A DNA stretch of 10,045 nucleotides from an uncultured Eubacteriales bacterium (GCA_905209135.1 CAJLRT010000028.1:1-10045); one strand, 5' to 3'. Positions 1 through 6,613 are shown, counted from the stretch's first letter. Notes: generated by a model from the sequence alone, not told the origin. Program-made: numbers and translations.

Positions 1-1427
1 TTTACGTCCAGATGGTTTGTAGGTTCGTCCAAAATCAGCAGATTGTACGGAGACAGGGTCAGCTTACACAGTTTTACCTTGGATTGTTCGCCGCCGCTTA
101 AAGTGCTCAGTTTCTGCATGATATGCTCCTGCCTGAGGCCGCAGCGAGCCAGATGGCCGCGCACCTGTTTGTCGGAAAGCCTGGGGAACGATTCCTTGAG
201 TTCCTGAAACGGCGTATAATCCGGGTGTTCCCAGTTGTTTTCCTGTTCGTAGTACCCGATTTTCAGCTTATCCGGATAGCGGTATGCGCCCGAAAGCGGC
301 GGCAGCAGGCCGCAGATCGTTTTTAAAAACGTGGATTTGCCGATGCCGTTGAAACCGGTGACGGCGATCTTCTCGCCCAGTTTGAGCACGAGATTGATCT
401 CCGGAAGCAAAGGCTCGCCGTAGCCCACCTGCAGATCGTTGACCCACAGCGCGGTCTTCCCGACCGGCGGCGTATACTCAAACAGAAACGTCGGCACGGG
501 GAGCTCCGCCGGCTTCTCCATAACCTGCATTTTTTCCAGCTTTTTTCGCCGGCTTTTGGCCATTGCGGAGGTGGAGGCGCGGGTGAGGTTCTTCTGGATA
601 TATTCCTCCAGTTTTCCGATCTCCTTCTGCTGGGCGTGGTAGTTTTTGATATATTCTTCCCTGCGGCTTTCCTTCTGCCGCTGAAAGCTTTCAAAATTCC
701 CGTTGTAGCGCGTTATGACGCCGAACTCAATATCGCTGATACAGTTGACAACCCGGTTCAAAAAAGCGAAATCATGGCTAACAACAATAAATGAGCCCTT
801 GAAGATGGTCAGATACTTTGTCAGCCATTCTATGTGTTCCTGGTCCAGAAAATTCGTCGGCTCGTCCAGAATCAACACGTCCGGCACTTCCAAAAACATG
901 CGCGCAAGCATCACTTTTGCGCGCTGTCCGCCGCTGAGATGGCCGAGCTTCGTATCCATACCGAAAGCCGTCAGGCCTAAGCCGGCCGCAATTTTATCAA
1001 TTTCGCTGTCGACCGCATAAAAATTGCGGCTCTCCAGCAGCTCCTGCTTCGCCCCCGCCCTCGTGCACAGCCGGTACAGTTCATCCTCGTCCGTGCAGAC
1101 CGAAATGGCCTCGTTGAGCTCGTTGAGCTGGCGTTCCGTCTCAAACAGATCGGCAAAGGCGCCGGACAGATAGGCGCGCACTGTCAGGGTTTCGTCCACA
1201 GCCGCATGCTGGTCCAGGTACCCGACGCGGATTTTGGGATGCCACTTGATACTGCCGGCATCCGGAATAACCGTCCCTGTTAAAATATTGATAAACGTGG
1301 TCTTGCCCGCGCCGTTGAGGCCGGTCAAACCCATTTTATCCCCGCGGTTGAGCTGCAGCCCCGTGTTCTGAAATAGCTGCTTATCCCCGTAATTGTGCGA
1401 TAAGTTCTTTACTTCCAATATGCTCAT
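1..1427 (-). CDS. ABC-F family ATP-binding cassette protein (C-terminus beyond window)
   Basis: Soluble twin-ABC ATPase without membrane segments. ABC-F proteins bind the ribosomal E site and affect translation or antibiotic resistance. The minus-strand frame reads 475 residues from ATG at 1427 to the window edge. First ABC domain: Walker A GLNGAGKT (36-43), signature LSGGQ (164-168), Walker B and catalytic Glu in LILDEPTN (185-192). Second: Walker A GFNGIGKS (358-365), signature LSGGEQ (443-448), LILDEPTNHLD (464-474). Between them, at about 275-305, lies a basic linker (KSRRKKLEK) where ABC-F proteins carry the P-site-tRNA interaction motif. The two cassettes joined by a charged linker, with no transmembrane domain, define ABC-F. 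The sequence stops just after the second Walker B, so probably only a few dozen residues are missing. I could not decide the subfamily (housekeeping or resistance type). It is transcribed divergently from the 1662 gene, from its own promoter. The ribosome binding site upstream of the ATG is weak. Confidence 0.93.
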   Translation of the reverse strand, partial: MSILEVKNLSHNYGDKQLFQNTGLQLNRGDKMGLTGLNGAGKTTFINILTGTVIPDAGSIKWHPKIRVGYLDQHAAVDETLTVRAYLSGAFADLFETERQLNELNEAISVCTDEDELYRLCTRAGAKQELLESRNFYAVDSEIDKIAAGLGLTAFGMDTKLGHLSGGQRAKVMLARMFLEVPDVLILDEPTNFLDQEHIEWLTKYLTIFKGSFIVVSHDFAFLNRVVNCISDIEFGVITRYNGNFESFQRQKESRREEYIKNYHAQQKEIGKLEEYIQKNLTRASTSAMAKSRRKKLEKMQVMEKPAELPVPTFLFEYTPPVGKTALWVNDLQVGYGEPLLPEINLVLKLGEKIAVTGFNGIGKSTFLKTICGLLPPLSGAYRYPDKLKIGYYEQENNWEHPDYTPFQELKESFPRLSDKQVRGHLARCGLRQEHIMQKLSTLSGGEQSKVKLCKLTLSPYNLLILDEPTNHLDV

Positions 1428-1469
1428 AGCGTTTTCCAACCAATGTTTTTATCATTCTAAAGTCCTTTT

Positions 1470-1498
1470 ATTATACCTTATATTTCCTGTATATGCAA
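1470..1498 (-). promoter_or_regulatory. Predicted SigA promoter of the ABC-F gene
   Basis: On the minus strand, TTGCAT (1498-1493) lies 17 nt before a perfect TATAAT (1475-1470). The -10 box is about 43 nt upstream of the ATG at 1427, giving a leader of roughly 35 nt. The sequence matches are direct; promoter function is inferred. Confidence 0.65.
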
Positions 1499-1606
1499 AT
1501 AAATGTTCCTTATCCCGAAACAGCAGAATTACATACCGGAATATCGCTCATGAACCGGCTTTTATGATGTATAAGAAATACCGAAATTTAATCGGGCCTA
1601 ATTTTC

Positions 1607-1635
1607 TTTACTTTCCTTTTGATTTATGCTAGAAT
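1607..1635 (+). promoter_or_regulatory. Predicted extended -10 promoter for the 1662 gene
   Basis: TTTACT (1607-1612), a 17-nt spacer and TAGAAT (1630-1635) preceded by TGC, which makes an extended -10 (TGn) element. The transcript would start about 20 nt before the ATG at 1662. The promoter may also feed the genes downstream as far as prmA if the weak hairpin at 1981-2009 is leaky. Confidence 0.6.
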
Positions 1636-1661
1636 AAATCCGGAATTGGAGGTCGATCATC

Positions 1662-1961
1662 ATGCCGACAAAAAAAGGGAAAGACGAGCTTTTCCTCATG
1701 TACAAGGGGAAGCCGCTGACGCGTTCTGAAAATACGCTCTACTATGGAGACCCTTCAGAAAAATACATCCTGATGCTGCAGATCACGGACACCGAGCCGC
1801 TGAAGGACCTGAGCCTGCCCACCCGCGTCACCATGTCGCTCATATCTACCGACCCGGATTTGAAGCTAAAGGACAAAATTATCAAAAAAACAGAGAAAAA
1901 CGGAATCTACGCGGCCCTGGACGTCGGCCTGATCTGGCTTGACCGCGCATTAAAAAAATAA
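1662..1961 (+). CDS. Small soluble protein of unknown function (99 aa)
   Basis: The reading frame is complete, with a strong GGAGG (1648-1652) nine bases before the ATG and a good promoter upstream, so it is very likely translated. I do not recognise the family. The protein is charged and lysine-rich, with no signal peptide, membrane segment or cysteine. Its middle (about 34-65) alternates hydrophobic and polar residues as beta strands would (YILMLQI, RVTMSLIS). The C-terminal third looks helical (about 67-99), ending in a lysine-rich tail. This suggests a compact alpha/beta protein; no function follows from that. It is the first gene of the rightward group. The next gene begins 88 nt later, past a weak terminator-like hairpin, so co-transcription with nfnAB is possible but unproven. 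Confidence 0.75.
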   Translation: MPTKKGKDELFLMYKGKPLTRSENTLYYGDPSEKYILMLQITDTEPLKDLSLPTRVTMSLISTDPDLKLKDKIIKKTEKNGIYAALDVGLIWLDRALKK

Positions 1962-1980
1962 TCCCTGACTGAGTGGACAT

Positions 1981-2009
1981 GCGCGTGTTTACCGCGCGCT
2001 TTCTTTTTG
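1981..2009 (+). terminator. Weak terminator-like hairpin after the 1662 gene
   Basis: GCGCG (1981-1985) can pair with CGCGC (1993-1997) around a 7-nt loop, followed by an interrupted T tract (2000-2008, one C). A five-pair stem is short, so termination is probably partial at best. It lies 20 nt after the stop codon, a normal place for a terminator. Confidence 0.35.
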
Positions 2010-2049
2010 CAAAATAATAGACTGCGGCAAAAAAAGGAGCGTACAGCCT

Positions 2050-2463
2050 ATGGAAAAACAAACGACGGAAAAGAGATCCATCATCAAGGAAAACAAGGGC
2101 GCGTTTATCGCAATTGCAATTATTTTGGCGATTATTCTGTTTCTTGTCGGTTTTTTTGTCATCCGGAATGTTCTTCGCGGAGAGGACCTGCTCAAGGGAA
2201 GCTGGAAATATACCGCGAATATTGAAAACGCCGGCGACACCGATTTCACCTACCACTTCGCGCAGGACGGCAGCATGTATATGGAGAGCATATACGCCAC
2301 AAACAACGGGACGTACCAGTTGATTCAGGGCGGCGAGTCCGGAACGTTTATCATGCGCATGGCGGGTATTGAAATACGCTATGACTTCGTCATCAGCGGG
2401 GACACGTTAAGCCTCACCGATACTGAGACCGGTTCCATCATGAATCTGCAGCGTGTAAACTGA
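2050..2463 (+). CDS. Single-pass membrane-anchored protein with a beta-rich outer domain (137 aa)
   Basis: AAGGAG (2034-2039), ten bases before the ATG, supports this start. Residues 1-16 are polar and basic. Residues 17-38 are an uninterrupted hydrophobic helix (mostly A, I, L, V, F). The rest, about 95 residues, is predicted to lie outside the membrane. The outer part starts at a GSWKY motif (about 49-53) and continues with short strand-like segments: a YHFAQDGSMY motif, FIMRMAGIEIRYDFVISGDTLSL, and a final MNLQRV strand. This 'GxW...F..DGxxY...Y...gdxLxL' pattern resembles small lipocalin-like lipid- or ligand-binding barrels that clostridia often display on a membrane anchor (for example DUF5640-type proteins). 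That is a resemblance, not a firm assignment. The nfnA ribosome binding site begins only 16 nt after the stop, so it is probably co-transcribed with nfnAB. Confidence 0.8.
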   Translation: MEKQTTEKRSIIKENKGAFIAIAIILAIILFLVGFFVIRNVLRGEDLLKGSWKYTANIENAGDTDFTYHFAQDGSMYMESIYATNNGTYQLIQGGESGTFIMRMAGIEIRYDFVISGDTLSLTDTETGSIMNLQRVN

Positions 2464-2479
2464 ATTCGTATATTATATC

Positions 2480-2485
2480 AAGGAG
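2480..2485 (+). promoter_or_regulatory. Ribosome binding site that sets the nfnA start
   Basis: AAGGAG directly abuts a TTG at 2486, too close for initiation there, and lies nine bases before the in-frame TTG at 2495. The second TTG is therefore the likely start. Confidence 0.75.
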
Positions 2486-2494
2486 TTGATATTT

Positions 2495-3343
2495 TTGTAT
2501 AAAATTTTGAGGAAAGAAATCCTAAACCCCCAAGTCATCCTTATGGATGTCGACGCGCCGAATGTGGCGAAAAAAGCTCTTGCAGGCCAGTTCATCATTT
2601 TGAAAGTGGACGAGCAGGGCGAGCGTATCCCCCTCACCGTTGCGGACTATGACCGCGACAAGGGCACGGTCACTATCATCTTCCAGATGGTGGGCAAGAC
2701 GACCATGCAGCTCGGCGAGCTGAACGAAGGCGACTATATCATGGATTTTGTCGGCCCGCTCGGTATCGCCTCCCATTTCGACGGCATGAAAAAAGTGGCG
2801 GTGATCGGCGGCGGCGTTGGCTGCGCGATCGCATACCCGCAGGCAAAGGCCCTGTTTAACGCGGGCGCAGAAGTCGATGTAATCGCCGGCTTCCGTTCCA
2901 AGGACCTTGTGATTCTCGAAGATGAGATGCGCAAAGTATCCACGAATTTCTATCTCTGCACCGACGACGGGTCCTATGCTGAAAAGGCGCTGGTGACCGA
3001 CGTGCTGAAGAGACTGATTGAATCCGGCAAGGAGTATGACACCGTCATCGCTATCGGCCCGCTGGTCATGATGAAGTACGTCTCCCTCCTGACTAAGGAA
3101 TACGGCATACACACGATTGTAAGCATGAACCCGATTATGATCGACGGCACGGGCATGTGCGGCTGCTGCCGCGTTACTGTCGGCGGCGAGACGAAGTTCG
3201 CCTGCGTGGACGGCCCGGACTTTGACGGCCACCTCGTGGATTACGACGAGGCGATCCGCCGTTCCAGCATATTCAAAAAACAGGAACACGACGCTGTTGA
3301 AAAGCACCAGTGCAGATTAATGGGGGTACATAACAATGGCTAA
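2495..3343 (+). CDS. nfnA: NfnA: FAD/NAD(H)-binding, [2Fe-2S] subunit of NADH-dependent reduced ferredoxin:NADP+ oxidoreductase
   Basis: Small subunit of the cytoplasmic electron-bifurcating transhydrogenase NfnAB, which couples NADH and reduced ferredoxin to the reduction of two NADP+. It has the ferredoxin-NADP reductase fold of PyrK and related proteins. The N-terminal FAD barrel carries RIPLT (44-48). The NAD-binding Rossmann part begins VAVIGGGVG (101-109). The C-terminal iron-sulfur segment has D217, C222, C225 and C237 (GTGMCGCCR...FACVDG). In characterised NfnA proteins a [2Fe-2S] cluster is held by three Cys and, unusually, an Asp; D217 is the candidate here. The start is TTG at 2495, giving 282 aa, the normal size. 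The frame extends to a TTG at 2486, but that touches the Shine-Dalgarno. It overlaps nfnB by 8 bp, suggesting translational coupling for 1:1 subunits. Database names are often 'sulfide/dihydroorotate dehydrogenase-like FAD/NAD-binding protein'; the nfnB partner argues for NfnA. Confidence 0.9.
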   Translation: MYKILRKEILNPQVILMDVDAPNVAKKALAGQFIILKVDEQGERIPLTVADYDRDKGTVTIIFQMVGKTTMQLGELNEGDYIMDFVGPLGIASHFDGMKKVAVIGGGVGCAIAYPQAKALFNAGAEVDVIAGFRSKDLVILEDEMRKVSTNFYLCTDDGSYAEKALVTDVLKRLIESGKEYDTVIAIGPLVMMKYVSLLTKEYGIHTIVSMNPIMIDGTGMCGCCRVTVGGETKFACVDGPDFDGHLVDYDEAIRRSSIFKKQEHDAVEKHQCRLMGVHNNG

Positions 3344-4730
3344 TATGGCACCGAAAAAAATTCCGATGCCGGAGCAGGCTCCGGACGTCCGCAACAAGAA
3401 CTACCTGGAAGTTGCGCTCGGTTATTCCGAAGAGCAGGCCGTCGAAGAGGCGTCCCGCTGCATCAACTGCAAAAACAAACCCTGCATGAACGGCTGCCCT
3501 GTCGGCGTGCAGATTCCTGACTTTATCTCCAAAATCGCCGAAGGCAAGTTTGCGGAGGCGTATGAGATCATCACCCAGACCAACTCCCTGCCCGCTGTCT
3601 GCGGCCGTGTATGTCCGCAGGAGACGCAGTGTGAATCCAAGTGCGTGCGCGGCATTAAGAACGAGCCTGTCGCCATCGGCCGTCTCGAGCGCTTTGCCGC
3701 CGATTATTACCTCAATCACTGCGAGCGCAAAGCTCCTGACATTAAACCGAACGGCCACAAAGTCGCCATCATCGGTTCCGGTCCGGCCGGACTCACCTGT
3801 GCCGGCGACCTCGCCAAGCTCGGTTATGATGTTACGATCTTTGAGGCGTTCCACGCCTCCGGCGGCGTGCTGCTGTACGGCATTCCCGAGTTCCGGCTGC
3901 CCAAGGCCATTGTGGCCCAGGAAGTGGAGGGCCTGAAGAAGCTCGGCGTAAAAATTCAGACCAATACGGTTATCGGCAAGACTTTCTCCGTCGACGATCT
4001 GTTTGCCGACGGGTTTGAGGCGATCTTTATCGGTTCCGGCGCAGGACTTCCGATGTTCATGAACATTGAGGGCGAAAACCTCAACGGCGTGTATTCCGCC
4101 AACGAGTATCTCACCCGCATCAACTTCATGAAGGCCTATAAGGAAGGTTACGACACCCCGATTACGAAAAACAAGAGCGTTGCAGTCGTCGGCGGCGGCA
4201 ACGTCGCGATGGACGCGGCCCGCTGTGCCAAGCGCATGGGTGCGGAAAACGTTTATATCATCTACCGCCGCAGCGAAGAGGAAATGCCTGCCCGCCGCGA
4301 GGAGATCCACCATGCCAAGGAGGAGGGCATTATCTTCAAATTCCTCAACAATCCCCTGCGCATCGTGGGCGATGAAAACGGCTGGGTTACCGGCATGGAA
4401 TGCATCGAGATGGAGCTCGGCGAACCGGACGCTTCCGGACGCCGCCGCCCTGTCCCCATTAAGGACTCCAACTTCATTCTGGATGTGGACGCCGTCATCA
4501 TGTCCATCGGCACCTCCCCCAACCCGCTGATCCGCACGACGACCCCCGGCCTGGAGGCGAACAAATGGGGCTGCATTGTAGCGGACGAGACGACGGGCGC
4601 GACCAGCCGCGAAGGCGTATACGCAGGCGGCGACGCCGTTACCGGCGCGGCAACCGTTATCCTGGCTATGGGCGCTGGCAAGGACGCGGCCAAAGCCATG
4701 GACGAATACATTCAGAACAAAAACAAATAA
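3336..4730 (+). CDS. nfnB: NfnB: NADP(H)- and FAD-binding, two-[4Fe-4S] subunit of NADH-dependent reduced ferredoxin:NADP+ oxidoreductase
   Basis: Large subunit, 464 aa, of NfnAB; it holds the bifurcating FAD, binds NADP(H) and receives electrons from ferredoxin. It belongs to the glutamate synthase small-subunit (GltD-like) family and is often labelled GltA. The N-terminal iron-sulfur domain has C42, C45, C50, C54 and C89, C93, C99, C103, with E96 and E100 nearby; in solved Nfn structures one [4Fe-4S] cluster uses a Glu ligand from this region. The FAD Rossmann motif is GSGPAG (147-152). The second dinucleotide site, for NADP(H), is GGGNVAMD (286-293), followed by an IIYRRS motif typical of NADPH binding. 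The C-terminal YAGGDAV segment contacts FAD. Length is normal and all expected motifs are intact. It starts inside the last codons of nfnA, with GGGGG (3322-3326) nine bases before the ATG. No glutamate synthase large subunit is beside it, which favours Nfn over a glutamate synthase role. Confidence 0.92.
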   Translation: MANMAPKKIPMPEQAPDVRNKNYLEVALGYSEEQAVEEASRCINCKNKPCMNGCPVGVQIPDFISKIAEGKFAEAYEIITQTNSLPAVCGRVCPQETQCESKCVRGIKNEPVAIGRLERFAADYYLNHCERKAPDIKPNGHKVAIIGSGPAGLTCAGDLAKLGYDVTIFEAFHASGGVLLYGIPEFRLPKAIVAQEVEGLKKLGVKIQTNTVIGKTFSVDDLFADGFEAIFIGSGAGLPMFMNIEGENLNGVYSANEYLTRINFMKAYKEGYDTPITKNKSVAVVGGGNVAMDAARCAKRMGAENVYIIYRRSEEEMPARREEIHHAKEEGIIFKFLNNPLRIVGDENGWVTGMECIEMELGEPDASGRRRPVPIKDSNFILDVDAVIMSIGTSPNPLIRTTTPGLEANKWGCIVADETTGATSREGVYAGGDAVTGAATVILAMGAGKDAAKAMDEYIQNKNK

Positions 4731-4759
4731 GCCGCCCATACAACGGAAAGGTTTTACGC

Positions 4760-5668
4760 ATGTGGAATGAAATCGTACTGACCGTCGCGCCGGACTGGAC
4801 GGACGCCGTTACAGAGCTTCTCAATACGCTGGATATTTCCGGTATGTATGTGGAAGATTATTCGGACCTGTTTGACAATGTATTTGTAAAACGTACAAAC
4901 CTTGTTGAAAAGGAATTGTCTGACAAAGTTGGCGCAGACGCGCGGATTCATGTCTACACGGAGAAACCGGCGGATGATTTCGCCGCGCATGTCACCCGGG
5001 TTCTGTCGGGCAGCGCGATTCCCTTCTCGCTGGAAAGCGGCGCGGTTCCGGACGTCGACTGGTCGGAAAGCTGGAAGGCTTTCTACAAGCCGGTCAAGCC
5101 GGGCGAACGGCTTGTCGTCGTTCCCGAATGGGAGGACTACCTTCCCGCCCCGGATGAGATTGTGCTCAAAATGGAACCCGGCGCTGCGTTCGGAACCGGT
5201 ACGCACGAGTCCACCATGCTCTGCCTGCGGGCGCTGGAAAGCGTTCTGCGGGGCGGAGAGGCCGTGCTGGACGTCGGTACGGGCAGCGGTATTCTCGGGA
5301 TTGCCGCACTCCTGCTCGGCGCCGACCGGGCGGTGTGTACGGATATTGACGAAACGTCGGTGAAAACCGCCCGGGAAAACGCCGCGCGCAACGGCGTGGC
5401 GGACCGGTTCTCTGCCCTGTGCAGCAATCTGCTGGCAGACGTGCACGGCCGTTACGATGTGATTACTGCAAATATTGTAGCCGACGTCGTAATTGAACTG
5501 CTCGGCTCTGTGACTCCCCTGCTCTGTCAGGACACGGTACTCATCCTCTCCGGGATTATTAAGGAGCGGGAGCGGGACGTTCAGGACGCTATTGTCCAAA
5601 ACGGATTCCGCATTCTGTATGTAGACGCCATGAAAGAATGGGTCTGCATCGTTATCGCAAAAGCATGA
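4760..5668 (+). CDS. prmA: Ribosomal protein L11 methyltransferase
   Basis: Cytoplasmic SAM-dependent enzyme that methylates ribosomal protein L11; 302 aa, normal for the family. The N-terminal 60 or so residues (EIVLTVAPDWTDAVTELL) form the L11-binding domain, joined to a class I methyltransferase domain. PrmA hallmarks are the WSESWKAFYKP segment, FGTGTHEST (144-152; usually FGTGTHPTT), the SAM motif LDVGTGSG (170-177), the acidic end of strand 2 in CTDID, and ANIVAD (237-242), the family's NI(L/V)A substrate-site motif. The frame is open upstream to 4565, but GGAAAGG (4745-4751) lies eight bases before the ATG at 4760, and translation from there begins at the normal N-terminus. It follows nfnB by 29 nt with no terminator or obvious promoter between, so it is read as the last gene of the nfn operon. 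In many Firmicutes prmA sits instead near dnaJ and rsmE. Confidence 0.93.
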   Translation: MWNEIVLTVAPDWTDAVTELLNTLDISGMYVEDYSDLFDNVFVKRTNLVEKELSDKVGADARIHVYTEKPADDFAAHVTRVLSGSAIPFSLESGAVPDVDWSESWKAFYKPVKPGERLVVVPEWEDYLPAPDEIVLKMEPGAAFGTGTHESTMLCLRALESVLRGGEAVLDVGTGSGILGIAALLLGADRAVCTDIDETSVKTARENAARNGVADRFSALCSNLLADVHGRYDVITANIVADVVIELLGSVTPLLCQDTVLILSGIIKERERDVQDAIVQNGFRILYVDAMKEWVCIVIAKA

Positions 5669-5674
5669 CACAGG

Positions 5675-5708
5675 CATGCCGCCGGATTTCCTCCGGCGGC
5701 ATGTTTTT
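5675..5708 (+). terminator. Strong rho-independent terminator after prmA
   Basis: A perfect 12-bp stem, CATGCCGCCGGA (5675-5686) with TCCGGCGGCATG (5692-5703), a 5-nt loop and a T5 tract (5704-5708), begins 6 nt after the prmA stop. It ends the rightward nfnAB-prmA unit. Confidence 0.9.
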
Positions 5709-5712
5709 GGGT

Positions 5713-5752
5713 AAAAAAACCGAGCGGGCTGTATGGCCCGCTCGGTACTTTT
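5713..5752 (-). terminator. Strong terminator of secG, facing the prmA terminator
   Basis: A perfect 11-bp stem, ACCGAGCGGGC (5719-5729) with GCCCGCTCGGT (5736-5746), and a 6-nt loop. On the minus strand it is followed at once by a run of seven U (complement of 5713-5719), 15 nt past the secG stop. On the plus strand it is followed by a T-rich stretch (5749-5757) and could act as a backup terminator for prmA. Confidence 0.88.
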
Positions 5753-5760
5753 CTTTTGAT

Positions 5761-6003
5761 TCAGCCGACAATATTCAGGACAATGGTAAGAACAATAATC
5801 AGCACCGCAACCGCGACTGTGATTTTTGACAGGATTGCGGACTTCGTACGGTTTGCGTTTGTGTCAAAATAATTGCCGCTGCCGCCGGAGATCGCGCCCA
5901 TCCCTGCTGTTTTCCCCTTCTGGAGCAAAACCAGTGCGATAATTGCGATCGATAAAATGATATACACGATCGCCAGTATATTAGCTAAGAGACTATCCGT
6001 CAT
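5761..6003 (-). CDS. secG: Preprotein translocase subunit SecG
   Basis: Small integral membrane subunit of the SecYEG channel, which aids protein translocation across the cytoplasmic membrane. The protein is 80 aa, with two hydrophobic helices (about 8-27 and 60-79) and the conserved loop between them: VLLQKGK ending helix 1, then a glycine-rich segment GMGAISGGSG and an NR-TK-ILSK stretch leading into helix 2. This is the standard SecG layout. The frame is open seven codons further upstream to an ATG at 6024, but GGAGG (6016-6012, minus strand) lies inside that extension and eight bases before the ATG at 6003, which is taken as the start. It has its own promoter and terminator, so it is probably transcribed alone, possibly with some read-through from the RDD gene upstream. 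Confidence 0.92.
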   Translation of the reverse strand: MTDSLLANILAIVYIILSIAIIALVLLQKGKTAGMGAISGGSGNYFDTNANRTKSAILSKITVAVAVLIIVLTIVLNIVG

Positions 6004-6011
6004 TTCAACTA

Positions 6012-6016
6012 CCTCC
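6012..6016 (-). promoter_or_regulatory. Ribosome binding site that sets the secG start
   Basis: GGAGG on the minus strand, eight bases before the ATG at 6003. It rules out the longer frame from 6024, whose coding part would contain this site. Confidence 0.8.
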
Positions 6017-6032
6017 AAAATCATGTAGAAAT

Positions 6033-6061
6033 ATCATAACACAGATTTTTGGATAATGCAA
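6033..6061 (-). promoter_or_regulatory. Predicted SigA promoter of secG
   Basis: On the minus strand, TTGCAT (6061-6056), a 17-nt spacer and TATGAT (6038-6033). It lies in the 66-nt gap after the RDD gene, about 30 nt before the secG ATG. No terminator hairpin is visible in that gap, so read-through transcription is also possible. Confidence 0.65.
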
Positions 6062-6069
6062 GCGGTTTT

Positions 6070-6555
6070 TTACTTATTCCGAACGGTAACCATCGTTCCG
6101 GCCAGTAAATCATGCAGCATCCTGCCGTTTTTCTCCCAAAACATAAAAAGACAGCCCAAAAACAGAACCGCGACCGACAGAAGCATACAGACGGAACGCA
6201 GCAACGCTTTGGAAAAAGAGATTCTCTCCCCCGTTTCAAAATCGGAGACTTTGATTTCCTGCAATGTCATGCCGAAAGTTCCCTGTTTTTCGCTCGACCA
6301 TCCCAGCGCGAAATATACAATAACCAATACGGGCAAAAGATATACTCCCAGCACGCGCATAATCGACGTGACGAGGCTGAAGAGCACCATGATAAACAGC
6401 AGGTCGATCAGAAACGCGAACGCCCGCTTGGAAAAGGGCGCGTGCTCCTCCGCCTGATGAAATTGCGCGGCCTGGTGGCTGTGAAGCTGCGCGTGACAGT
6501 TTGGGCAGACGGTATCCTCCTCGCTGATATCCGCGCCGCAATGGATACAGAACAA
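6070..6555 (-). CDS. RDD family membrane protein with N-terminal zinc ribbon
   Basis: Protein of 161 aa with two parts. Residues 3-20 form a zinc ribbon (C3-x2-C6 and C17-x2-C20, FCIHCG...CPNC). Residues 40-161 form an RDD domain: R44 and D51 at the first helix (KRAFAFLIDLLF), then about three membrane helices (46-65, 68-85, 117-137). Between helices 2 and 3 is the conserved TFGMTLQEIKV loop, and the end is RMLHDLLAGTMV. RDD proteins are poorly understood; some have been linked to ion transport. The zinc ribbon should be cytoplasmic. The linker is unusually histidine-rich (H21, H25, H27, H33, H38). The start codon is TTG at 6555, fixed by GGAGG eight bases upstream; no better ATG exists before the zinc ribbon. 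It has its own promoter and lies upstream of secG on the same strand. Substrate and role are unknown. Confidence 0.85.
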   Translation of the reverse strand: MFCIHCGADISEEDTVCPNCHAQLHSHQAAQFHQAEEHAPFSKRAFAFLIDLLFIMVLFSLVTSIMRVLGVYLLPVLVIVYFALGWSSEKQGTFGMTLQEIKVSDFETGERISFSKALLRSVCMLLSVAVLFLGCLFMFWEKNGRMLHDLLAGTMVTVRNK

Positions 6556-6563
6556 ACGCTTGT

Positions 6564-6568
6564 CCTCC
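6564..6568 (-). promoter_or_regulatory. Ribosome binding site supporting the TTG start of the RDD gene
   Basis: GGAGG on the minus strand, eight bases before the TTG at 6555. The first zinc-ribbon cysteine is codon 3, so a later start would destroy the domain. Confidence 0.75.
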
Positions 6569-6584
6569 TTTATATTCTGGCTGT

Positions 6585-6613
6585 ATTATATACGATTGTA
6601 CCCGTTTTGTAAA
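6585..6613 (-). promoter_or_regulatory. Predicted SigA promoter of the RDD gene
   Basis: On the minus strand, TTTACA (6613-6608), an exact 17-nt spacer and a perfect TATAAT (6590-6585), about 30 nt before the start codon. It is one of the closest matches to consensus in the window. Confidence 0.75.

Noticed and set aside
1393..1632. 79-codon frame on the plus strand across the ABC-F start and promoter
   Set aside because: No ribosome binding site. It overlaps the ABC-F 5' end and two promoters and ends inside the promoter of the 1662 gene.
2522..3307. 261-codon open frame antisense to nfnA
   Set aside because: A mirror of nfnA codon bias, with H, V and A excess and no motif.
3336..4730. Glutamate synthase small subunit (GltD) as the identity of nfnB
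   Set aside because: The families are homologous, but the adjacent overlapping NfnA and the lack of a glutamate synthase large subunit nearby fit NfnB better.
3273..4739. 488-codon open frame antisense to nfnB
   Set aside because: Same cause: a shadow of nfnB with skewed composition and no family resemblance. nfnB shows all expected motifs.
4565..4759. N-terminal extension of prmA by 65 codons
   Set aside because: It would overlap the conserved C-terminus of nfnB out of frame, and its residues are R/G-rich shadow sequence. The ATG at 4760 has a proper Shine-Dalgarno and matches the usual PrmA N-terminus.
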